A stretch of 64,000 nucleotides of DNA, taken from positions 62,001 to 126,000 of the forward strand of contig SADC01000543.1 in NCBI GenBank assembly GCA_004194705.1. The letters are read 5' to 3'. Every line of letters begins with the position of its first letter. The stretch's first letter is position 1. The position numbers and the translations under genes are program-made. Below the pieces are notes generated by a model that was given only the letters and a program-made list of their open reading frames with translations, did not search any database and was not told the DNA's origin. The stretch is from Ditylenchus dipsaci. Its lineage: Eukaryota; Nematoda; Chromadorea; Rhabditida; Anguinidae. Of this stretch, positions 11,411-21,084 are shown piece by piece.

Positions 11411-12990
11411 TGAACTTTCTCAGTTATTTCTATCACACGAGTTGCCCACTCTATTTCAAACTGTTTTACAAATTTTAAGACTCAGGGAAATTGCACAATA
11501 AATAAACCAAGGAACATTATTGCGATTCACAACAGTAAAACTGAAGAAAATAACTGTTCTCAAGGCTGTTTATACTAGTGTCAACCAAGGCTAAGAAGCT
11601 CTAGGGCGGGACCAAAAACATCAGTACTACTGTATGACGAAACACTCATGCCTGCTCTTTGCTCTTGATAACAAAAAGCAGCTGAAGATAAAAATTGCAA
11701 AGATAGCAAAAAGGAAACAAGGAAAATGAAAAAAAATAATCCTGCTTTGAAATTTTATTTTAAAGCCAGTATTTATAGCAGTAAATGCAAGAGCACATAG
11801 ACTAAAACAGAGTGGAGACCAATAATACAGGAAGGAAATGTTAGACTGGAACTGGTTCGACTGCCATGCTCGGTAATAAATAATGGTGATGGTCGTCGTC
11901 TGAAAACAGGCCACCCTGCCCATCAACCGAAAAAACAACAACAATATTCCAGGTAGATGGGAAGCAATTGGCCAATCAGGGACCACCTCGTGCTTGCTGA
12001 TGTCCTCCAAAGCAAGGCAAATAATTAGAAGCACGCGATTTTCCTGACATCACAAGTCTAGTGATAAGGAGGAGGTGACTAACGCCATGCTTTGACTGAA
12101 ATGTTGGCACAGAATGCAGAAAGGCATAATCTAAGAGATCACTCTGATCTTTAATTTATCATGGTACACATACATCGAATTGTACAGAAAAAAGCTTTAT
12201 ATTTGAAATTGTGGAAAGAAATGTTCAGGTTCATAGGAATTTTTTCGAAAAAAAATCCCGAAATTTAAACCTGGAGTTTTGATACTTTTTAAATTTTGTT
12301 TCCTACTTTTTCAAGCTTTGAGCATTTTTATAAGAGTTGATTATACAGATTTCTACGAGTTTTAAAAATATTTTTCAGAAACCATTTATTTTTACCAAAA
12401 TTTAATAGCTATTTTTTAAACACTTTTTTCCCATCAATCCAAGAGTTGATTATGTGATCCACGTGTGGTTGTTTATCGTTCTGGCCAATTAAACTTTATG
12501 AAGGAATAGAAAAAGTATTTTTGTTTGTTTGTTTCAAAGCTTTCAATCGTTTATTCTTGTTTCTTTAGTCCTCCTTTATTTCAATCAAAGGTGTAGTTTA
12601 AAAAAGAAGTCACGAGAGGGCTAAAAAGGAGCAACCAGAAGTTGATGACAAAATTCAGTTAATTATTTCAGAAACTGCAACTACAGTATGCTTTGTCGTT
12701 TGCTTATCGCAGAAAAGGTGGCGCATCAACCATGAAGTGTATGCAAAATTGCATCATAAACCAGTTGAAAAACATAAACAACTTCTGTAAATATTTGTAG
12801 ATGAGAAAAAGGAAGAAGTTCTAAAGGACAATTTATAAGACAGGTGTTTGCAAGCCAGACAGTTGGCCTTTGCAGTTTAAAACAACAAGGGAACGGGTTT
12901 AAAAATAAGTCTTGGCTATATTACACCATCCCACTCGCTAAATAAATAAAGGTGCAGGGACGGCTCTCGATTTTTTTTAAATATTGTTAA
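11411..12990. other. No gene recognised; upstream region of the aminotransferase
   Basis: It contains one long open frame on the - strand (12034-11627, 135 codons, hydrophobic) with no resemblance to a family I know and no supporting splice structure. Otherwise AT-rich spacer. Confidence 0.4.
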
Positions 12991-13189
12991 AGGACCATGG
13001 TTTTGCGCGCAGTGGCATGTGTAAAATTTGAATTGGCGGGGACATTGGCGGGACACTTCTCTTTCGTCTATCAGTGTACTCTTTCGAGTTGTTCGAATGA
13101 CTCGAAAGAGTACAGAATTAGACGAAAGAGAAGTGTTCCCCGCCAATTCAAATTTCGCACATGCCACTGCGCGCAAATATCATGGTCCT
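12991..13189. mobile_element. TTAA-type palindromic MITE (family B), copy 3
   Basis: Starts AGGACCATGGTTTTGCGCGC and ends with its mirror, with TTAA on the left and TCAA on the right, so one base of the duplication has changed. Its inner block GGACATTGGCGGGACACTTC repeats a short word, distinguishing it from copy 4 at 53885. Overlapping open frames on both strands come from the symmetry. Confidence 0.85.
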
Positions 13190-13815
13190 TCAACAATCCT
13201 TAACAAGAGGTTCTTTAAAAATTACCTTATTTACATTTTTTCTAAATATCCAAAAGCTAAAAGATCAAAAAAGTTAGTGATCTGTTATTTGAGATATGGC
13301 TTAAAAAGTGCATTGCATAAGAAGTCCACAAAAAAGCTTTTTTTTGGCATTTTTCATGAAAAATATAAATTTAGAACTCTGAATTTGCTAAAATGTAGCT
13401 GGTTCATGGTGTTCTTCTGGCAAATTTTTTGAGACAAGAAATTATGTCTTGGTTTGCAAACTCGAGATTAATCTGTTTTGGACAAATTTTGGTTTGACAG
13501 AAAACTTTTTCAAGGTAAATTTTTAAAGATAATTTTTTATGTAAAATTTTTGACCCCAGTGGCGAATAACAGCACCAGCCATAAATTTTTCCTTATAAAA
13601 CCCACATTGAAAATTACCCAAATATATTTCCCGAAAACCATGTTAGTCTGGCTAACATACGCTGGCCTACCCTGAGCCTAAGCCTAAAAACAAGGGTAAA
13701 TAAAGGGATTTTGAAAAAATATTGGAGGTGGTATTTGCTACTAACGTTGATTTTTTCATTTTTATAAATCTTTTGAAAATTCAATAATATTTTCAATTTA
13801 ATTGAACACATTTTT
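13190..13815. repeat. Spacer with a family A relic
   Basis: At 13657-13690 the reverse complement of the family A GTAGGCCAGCGTA motif appears, followed by TTAGGCTTAGGC-type sequence, and at 13728-13742 a GTATTTGCTACTAACG-like end. No coding exon was recognised. Confidence 0.5.
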
Positions 13816-14264
13816 CTCTAGCTCCATTCATACTCCCGCGGACACGGGACACGGGACAATTTTTCAAACACATTTTTGTCTCTATCTCGGCTCCCAGCCA
13901 TCATTTTTCACTACTTTAAATAGATCTACAAGGCAACAGACCATGCTCTACAACATAGGGATAACAGATTTGCTATGATCAGTATCGAAAACGGTTTTTA
14001 GGCTGTCCCGCAGGTCAATGTCCCGTGGGACAAATTCCTATATTTGTACCGCGGGACATTGACCTGCGGGACAGCCTAAAAACCGTTTTCGATACTGATC
14101 ATGGCAAATCTGTTATCCCTATGTTGTAGAGCATGGTCTGTTGCCTTGTAGATCTATTTAAGTAGTGAAAAATGATGGCTGGGAGCCGAGATAGAGACAA
14201 AAATGTGTTTGAAAAATTGTCCCGTGTCCCGTGTCCCGCGGGAGTATGAATGGAGCTTCTAGAG
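13816..14264. mobile_element. Near-perfect palindrome with GGGACACGGGAC ends
   Basis: Arms of about 215 bp, from CTCTAGCTCCATTCATAC to the mirrored GTATGAATGGAGCTTCTAGAG, meet at a short centre near 14040. Mismatches between the arms are very few, so the insertion or the palindrome is young. Repeats of CGGGACA occur near both tips and near the centre. No open frame that looks coding. Confidence 0.85.
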
Positions 14265-15170
14265 ATTTCGAAATGTCCATCAAAACCAAACAATAATAAT
14301 TATTATCAACTCCTTAACGGAGTAGTAGCACACATCTAGCAACAAACTACAGAGAAACGAAAAGAATAGTTTCTAGCCCTACATGGACCTATTTCGTCAG
14401 TAAGCTAGTAGAGAATAACCAGTAGTTAGAGACCAATCACTAACACAGCCACCTACTCATTCACAAAAACAATAAATGAATGATAACTTTCCGTGAAATT
14501 AGCTCGCCAGTCGTGGACTGGCGTCTAGAATGGAGGAAGGGAGAGAGAAACGGTGGTCACGTGATCTGTTTGTCAACTAAAAGACTGCTGCTGGATTGAT
14601 GAATTAAGGAGAGAATCTGTTATTTATGAACACCAAAACAATCGCACTAGCACCAATCAAAATCAATTTTTTTTCTTTGGGTACTGGAAATAAGGGATAT
14701 AAAAAATTAGTTGTTTTCAAGGATATGAGCGAAAGTGGGTGTATAGATAGTCGGTGAGCCCCTTTTTTCTAGAATAAAACACAGAGAACATATCAAGCAA
14801 AAAAGAAAAATCCGTTGATCAGACGCTCCAATCATAGTATACGATACTCCTAAAAATTTGGTCAGATTTTAAAAGTCCATGTTCGAAGATTGATATAGCT
14901 ATTATGATATTAATATACCAGGATATTTCATAACACTCATGCTAAAATGGTCATACGTTCCTAAAACGTGGTTTTTTCAAAGTAGAATTTAAAAAAAAAA
15001 AAGTAAATTTAAGTATTTTTGAAGAAAAAGGTTATTTTACCAAGTTTTTATTGCGAAAAAAAATATTTTCAAGTAAAGTTTCGAAAATAACAAAAATGAG
15101 CTGAAAAAGTACAAATCTTTTGAAAAAAAAAAACCATGTACAACCCTGTTTTTAAGTGAGACTCTGTTAC
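14265..15170. other. No gene recognised
   Basis: Mixed sequence, less AT-rich at 14460-14580 with a TCACGTGATC palindrome. No exon could be supported. Confidence 0.4.
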
Positions 15171-15171
15171 G

Positions 15172-15350
15172 ACCAGGGTGCCAGACACAAAATCTAAAAA
15201 ATGATGATTTTGAACAAAAATCCAATGAAATCAAGCAGGAATTTTTCGCTGTGCATCTGATTTCCTGATTTTCGACGATCAAAAAATCAGGATTTGAATC
15301 CGAAAATCAGGAAATTCCCGATTAATCAAGACATCTGGCCACCCTAGTTG
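15172..15350. mobile_element. Short MITE with AGGGTGCCAGACA ends
   Basis: CCAGGGTGCCAGACAC at 15174 is mirrored by ATCTGGCCACCCTAG at 15331-15346. Inside, AAATCAGGA and TCCTGATTTTC words are inverted. Non-coding. Confidence 0.7.
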
Positions 15351-16603
15351 TGAATGAGTATCTTGAAGATATATATAAAAAAATCAAGGGCTCGACTCCC
15401 ACAGCCTTCCTTTTTTCCACTCATTATTTTGGACAAAAAAACAACTTAATCAGCCAAAAAATCATCATTTAAAACTGCTGGTTCAGCTAAATATCACGAA
15501 AATTCCAAAGCGAATGAAAAATTACATCCATCGAGAACATAAACACAATTTAAAGTTTAAACCGCAGCAAAACAAGATTGAAAAAAAAACAAGATGGCTT
15601 TGGATAGTGATAACAGAGTACAATAAATTTTTCACAAAATAAATAAAGAAAACAATGTGCATTTGACGGCTTCTATATAGGAAGCAGCAGGAAATGTGAT
15701 GCAAGGAAAGGGGTTGATCATAAACCCCAACTAGGCGACTAACATTCCCCTCCTCCAGCCCTATTGCCCTTCCTTACACAAGGGGCACGTGTGGATGGAC
15801 CGTCAGCAGCGATAGTCTCCACCCTTTTCGACCAGAGAGCAAAAGAAAAACGACAGAGATAAGGACAGCCACCAGCAAACCAATTGAAACCAGAGAGAGG
15901 GTGGCCGGGTGGAGAGACCATCTTGCATCATCTTTACCAAATCACCTTTCCCCACCGTCATCCTTATTTTCTCTTTGCTATTCCACAACCATCCACTGCG
16001 GAAAAACAAACAGGGATGGGAAAGGACAAATTAATGAGCTCTAGACCACCAGCTCCACAAAATGTGTGCAGAGACCTGTCAATCTATCTTTTCCCGTCCT
16101 TCTTTATTTTCCTTGGTGTGTGGTTGTATAATGGCAAAGAGAAGTAGTCTTTGCAGCCAGTCTTTGTTCTGGCAGAAAAAAAACAATAGACAAGTGGTTG
16201 CTTGTAATCCTTCAACAGTTCAACAACATTTTGGGCATGATAATAACTGTCGGCGGTTAGCCAAATTTATTTAGAGTCTCTTGATAGACATTTACTGTTG
16301 TTGTCAAGAAAAAAAGAGAAAAAACGTTCAAAGGAATTTGTACTGGACGAAGTAGACGAGTTTGTTGTGGTCTATTGATAATAAATTATTGCTGCCGCTT
16401 AGATGACTGGCTTTCAGGAGTGTTCATAGTGTAGAGTTTGCACTTTTAAGAAAAAATTCAATTAACCCTGTAGTGCGCACTGTCCCATATCTGAGACAAA
16501 TTTTAAAATGCTCTTTTTTCCTTTACAAATAATTTATTTCTCAGATTTTTTTACCAAGTTGTAGAAAGTATGAAATTTGTTAGTTACAAGAAAAAGCAAC
16601 ATA
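15351..16603. other. No gene recognised
   Basis: Several overlapping open frames of 60-87 codons lie on both strands at 15739-16147. None resembles a known protein, and they mirror each other in position, so I do not call a gene. Confidence 0.4.
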
Positions 16604-17060
16604 CAGTTGACTCTCGATATAGTGACACCCCCTGGGACTGACCCTTAGGTGTCACTATATCGAGAGAGTCACTATATCGAGAGCGTCTTTGTATCGATAT
16701 AATTTTAGTCACCGAACACATAACATTCAACAACTAGTTAAAGAACATCAAAGAAATCAGTTAATTGACTTTGTTTTTACCACTTTCTTTCGCTCTTGGT
16801 AGAAGAATTCATCAAAAGCGTCGCTCTAACTGAGAATGGCAGGATCGGCGCTGTTATTCTCCACAAACCGACGGACGAGATTAAAGGCGGCTTGGGCTTC
16901 TTGACGGTGATGACTGGCTCCGCCGACCAGGCGATCAAAAATTCTATCACATGAAGTCCCGGCAGTCCTCGCCTATCTTGTAGAGCAACTTATTTAACAC
17001 TCCATTGGCCATGCGTACTTACTACGGTAAGTGCCTGAATCGACTCAGAATTTCTTGCTG
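16604..17060 (-). pseudogene. pogo/Tigger-like transposon fragment
   Basis: The end CAGTTGACTCTCGATATAGT follows TA at 16602-16603. Further GTCACTATATCGAGAG repeats follow it. On the - strand between about 17060 and 16747 a broken frame gives EAQAAFNLVRRFVENNSADP-AIL, which matches EAQRHLQFVRQYLEENSADP in the 36202-36516 frame. These are the C-terminal tails of DDE/CENP-B-type transposases. The catalytic domain is absent and stops interrupt the frame. Confidence 0.7.
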
Positions 17061-17224
17061 AACACGATGATAAAAAACTTTTTTTGAGAAAAGTTGGTAT
17101 TTGCGGGTAACCTGTCCTTCTGAAGCAGCCAAGTCGATATTTATGCTCATGCAACTTCGAAGGGGCAGATCTCGCCGCTTTTTTTATCGCTCATTTCGAT
17201 TTTATTTTTTAAAAACGTTGTTAA

Positions 17225-17455
17225 AGGGCATGCCCGTGCCCGACACGGAGAAAAGGCGGGGACCAGCACTTCTTTTCTTTCTCGATCAAGTTTTACACGC
17301 GTTCTCATCCACATTTTTTTAAGTTTTCTGCCTAGTTTTCAAAGTAGTATAGGGTAACTAATATTAGATTTGACGTAAAACGAGTGAAAAATGGAAGGAT
17401 TAAAAAAAATTTGCTGGTTCCCACCTTAACTTTTGAAACGCACGGGCATGCCCTT
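17225..17455. mobile_element. TTAA-type MITE (family D)
   Basis: TTAA at 17221-17224 is followed by AGGGCATGCCCGTG; the right end has CACGGGCATGCCCT before TTTTAA. Inside are GGGGACCAGCA and TGCTGGTTCCC in inverted order. Fragments of the same family occur at 30800-31000, 33212-33370 and 37985-38035. The TTAA suggests piggyBac-type mobilisation. Confidence 0.8.
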
Positions 17456-17783
17456 TTAAAGAGAGGGTGAAAGCTGTTAAGGAGATAGTCTCGACATGAA
17501 ATGAGCAATCCAAGTTATGCTATTTTTTAAATCTGGGTTTTAAGACATATTTTGTGGAAAATCCGGTGTTGCAATCTCAGACAGACTTGTGCAACATTAA
17601 GAGTTGGATTATTATCATTAATATCAGAACTTCTAAATTCTTTCGAAAAATGGCCTAGATAGGGAAAAAACCCATCGAAAAAAGTTGGTTCTTTTGCTAC
17701 TACATTTCGATTTTTATGCTATTTTTGTTTAAAAATGTTAAAAAAAAATTGTTTAAAAATGTTTAGGCAAACATGAACTTCAA

Positions 17784-18776
17784 TAGAGATGATGACGGAC
17801 GGGATCCCATCGGATCCCGATCCCGCCCGACCCGATTTCGGTCTAAAATCCCGTCCCGAAATCCCGCCCGATCAGTTCTTAGAATCCCGATCCCGAAATT
17901 CGTTGAATCCCGAGCTCCAATTTTGTTTTAAAGAACACCAATTTTGCTCTAAAAAAACCAATTTTAGGGGGTATTTTACATGAAGTTTTTTGTTCTAAAA
18001 ACCAATGTAAAATACCCCTTTTTTGCTATTTTTTCAATTTTTTTCATAAAAATCTGAATTTTTATTTAAAATTCTATGATACTCATGCTTTTTTAAAGGA
18101 AAAGAAACTTCATATACGCATCGCCGAAGTCACAGCTTAGACTACCACTGGATAAAACACTCGTTTTTACTTTCTTTTCTTCTCTAACTGGTAGCATTGT
18201 TTCAAGTGGGTGTATCGATCTAACTGGCTGGATCTACCAAACTAGCTGAATTGGTCTGACTGGCAATCACGTTAACTAATCAAAATCGATTTGGGTCGAT
18301 TTTGTTGTATTAATCGATACAATTAGCCCAATAAAGCTGATTGGATCGATTTAAGTGGTTGATCGAAGTGACAACAACTCAGCACGTTTAGCCTCCAATT
18401 GTGCACAATCCTTTTAAAAACCAAGCTTTAATCATGCTACGCCATTTAACAAAATATTGTCAGAGCATAGACAATCAAATCGATCGATACAAGCGTTCGG
18501 CCCTGGAAACTAGTAAATAACTAAAACAGGTCGAAAAATAAAAAGCAGATAATTTCACAGATTAGGCAGTACTTTTCAACAAATATGTGTTTTCATTAAA
18601 CATATTTGGTGTTTAAAATAGTCAATAGTTTGAAAATATGGCGAAAATATGTAAATTTTCCCTGTCCTTCTCTCTACTTAAAAAATCCCGAAATTTTTTC
18701 CGAAATCCCGATCCCGAAAATTTTTTGGCCGAAAATCCCGTCCGAAATCCCGCCCGAACCGGTTTCATCATCTCTA
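17784..18776. mobile_element. Non-autonomous hAT element with 8-bp target duplication
   Basis: The ends are TAGAGATGATGA and TCATCATCTCTA. The flanks are AACTTCAA on the left and AGCTTCAA on the right (7 of 8 identical). Both ends carry iterated GATCCCGATCCCG / AAATCCCGTCCCG words. The middle has GATCGATTT-type repeats. No transposase is recognised. It sits in the first exon of the FLYWCH-Ulp1 gene. Confidence 0.85.
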
Positions 18777-19630
18777 AGCTTCAAGCTGCTAACTTCCGAA
18801 AAAAACAGGCCAATGCTAAAAAATATTGGTGGACATCTCTACTGGAAGATACTTTCGAAAGGAAAACGGACATATGGAGATGCACCTTCTTCCAAACAGG
18901 TTGGGACGGAAGATCAAACACAAATGCGGAGGTTACGAACCCTTACTTTCTTTCAAGCTTTTTCGATCGCTACGCTCAAATTCCGGACAAAATGAAGTTC
19001 TTGAACGGAATAACGAGCAATATTGGATGTGTCCTAAACAAATACCAAGTCACCTACTTATTTTATTGAACTGGTGCTCAATTATTAATTCAGCTAAAAA
19101 CGAAAAAATGATGAGCCTCTGCAAAAAGATGGAAGAAGATGAAGAAAATAATTGCTTTCATTACGCTTGATGATACAATTGGTAGACTTTGCCTAAATTT
19201 CGATTGCTGACAGATGCTTTTTCAGATTCATTCGAGGCAGATCCGCTGGACGAAATTTGTGCAGATAATTTTAAAATTCCTTATGACGGAGCGAGTGATG
19301 CAGTGTCTACAGCCGAAGCAGTGGTTAAATGGAGACGTTATTAGCTACTATTTCCAGCTACTTGCCCAACGAAGTACGTTGGACTTAACGTTGCCAAAGG
19401 CAAGTCAATTCTCCATTTCATGGTTATAAGTCTAGGTCATGTTAAGATTTATGCCTTTGATTCATTCTTCTACCCGGAACTTGCTAAGAAAAGACCGAAA
19501 GATGTGCTTTATTGGACGATGAATGCGGATCTCTTCGAATATGAACTTCTTCTTGTACCGATCCACACGACAGCGCACTGGTCTTTAACGGTGTTTTTTT
19601 GTTGATTGCTTATCATACATATTTTTTTAT

Positions 19631-20417
19631 GGCTCATACTGATTTGGTTTGCGAAAAGGCTGAAATATGCCACGAAAAAGATTATTTCTGCCACGAAAAC
19701 GACATACCACGAAAAAGCTGAAATGTGCCACGAAAAAGCTGAAATGTACACGAAAAAGCTGAATTGTGCCACGAAAAAAATATTTATGCCTTTTTCTGTC
19801 CAAGACCAACCAAATTTGCAATATTTTGCAAGAATTCAAATTTTTTAGTCATGAAATAACTCGGATCCCTCAGAATCCCACCCCGAATGGCCAGAAGCCC
19901 CTGAAAGTTGGTTTTTTACTAACTTACTAAAGGGGAGTGAACTTTTTGCGAAATTTCGATTGAGTGGATCAGAATCCCGGTCCGATCGGCTGAATCACTC
20001 AGAGTTTCACCCTGAACCACTCAAAACCACCATAAACCTGGAATTCTGAGTGATTCAGTCGATCGGACCGGGATTCTGATCCGCTCAATCGAATTTTCGC
20101 AAAAAGTTTACTCCCCCTTTAGTAAACCCCAAAAAACCAACTTTCAGGGCTTCTGGCCATTCCGGGGTGGGATTCTGAGGATCCAAGTTATTTCATGACT
20201 AAAAAATTTGAATTCTTGCAAAGTATTGCAAAATTTGGTTGGTCTTGGACAGAAAAAGGCATAAATATTTTTTCGTGGCACAATTCAGCTTTTTCGTGGC
20301 ACAATTCAGCTTTTTCGTGCACATTTCTGCTTTTTCGTGGTATGTCGTTTTCGTGGCAGAAATAATCTTTTTCGTGGCATATTTCAGCCTTTTCGCAAAC
20401 CAAATCAGTTTATGCCT
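19631..20417. mobile_element. Fold-back element (family C) in the Ulp1 intron
   Basis: A palindrome of about 790 bp begins with CATACTGATTTGGTTTGCG and ends with CGCAAACCAAATCAGTTTAT. Its arms contain several copies of CCACGAAAAAGCTGAAATGT followed by a TGGTTGGTCTTGGACAG block and a centre with GAATTCTGAGTGATTCAG. A second full copy is at 59017-59790 and the centre alone is at 54238-54585. It lies wholly within the intron 19591-20428. Confidence 0.9.
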
Positions 20418-20868
20418 TTTTTATTTAGGCGGTCAATATCCTGACGAGAAAGCTCTATTTTTATGATTCACTGCACGATGACGGTGAAAATCATCTGAAT
20501 CTGCTTAAGTGAACTATTTTTTATAGCCGAATAAGTCAAATAGGAAAAGTGTGGATTGGTTTCTGCCCAAAGGTAAAACTAAGTTTGTTATTTGCAGGAT
20601 ATTCCGGTTCAAAACAACACTTTTATTGTGGTGCCTTGTGTGCAAGTTTGCAGAATGCTTGTCAAGTAAAGTTCCGATGAATTTTTCGCCAGAACAGATG
20701 CGAATGATCCGAATTGAGGTCGAAAAAGTAATTAGAAGTGGATTAGTTTAAAATGTTGTTGGTCACCTTATTTGTTTATCATACTTTTCTTACAATTGTT
20801 TAATGAATAAAATATGATTTGAAGGTGGAAACTTCGACCTGAGTACTATTCCAATTTTAGTATAATGT

Positions 20869-20953
20869 ACCGATACCTAAGTACAAATTGCTTGAGCACC
20901 ACCTAGACACCTTAGGGTACGATACTCCAAAACTGGGTTCAAATCGCTGTTTT
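20869..20953. repeat. tRNA-like dispersed repeat, copy 1
   Basis: About 75 bases match 27018-27099 with two differences. They include GCTTGAGCACCACCTAGAC and end with TGGGTTCAAATCGC, a B-box-like word. The length is tRNA-sized, but I could not fold a convincing cloverleaf. Possible SINE head or tRNA relic. Confidence 0.5.
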
Positions 20954-21084
20954 AGCATTATCAGCCGCGTTCAATACACAATTTCATACAATCTGCACGG
21001 TCTACCACTGTATAATTATATTAGAATACTTTCAGCTAAGTCGATTCGGTTCTGGAGGTAAATATCCACTCAGGGAGGTACCAG

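Larger units (their letters stand above)
17773..20751 (+). pseudogene. FLYWCH zinc finger-Ulp1 (C48) protease gene, interrupted by two elements
   Basis: Removing the hAT element at 17784-18776 joins an ATG at 17773 to a FLYWCH-type frame: NFKLLTSEKNRPML..., then GGHLYWKIL, then KRTYWRC after a one-base break near 18873. The protease exons are 19226-19373 (CLQPKQWLNGDVISYYF), 19436-19590 (KIYAFDSFFYPEL ... AHWSLT), 20429-20508 (YFYDSLHDDGENH), 20527-20572 and 20598-20751 (stop). The catalytic His is in AHW, the Asp in YDS and the oxyanion Gln in DIPVQNN. The Cys region (20621-20636) has two one-base losses, after which CKFAECLSSKV resumes. The family deconjugates SUMO-like modifiers; a FLYWCH partner suggests a transposon-borne protein. 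Introns have normal GT-AG ends. It could be a decayed gene, or an intact one obscured by sequencing errors plus one real insertion. Confidence 0.75.

Noticed and set aside
11627..12034. 135-codon open frame on the - strand
   Set aside because: Hydrophobic, low-complexity translation with no family resemblance and no splice or signal context. Open frames of this length are expected in 64 kb of AT-rich repeats.
15739..16274. Several overlapping frames on both strands
   Set aside because: No recognisable domain; frames overlap in opposite directions with no preferred strand.
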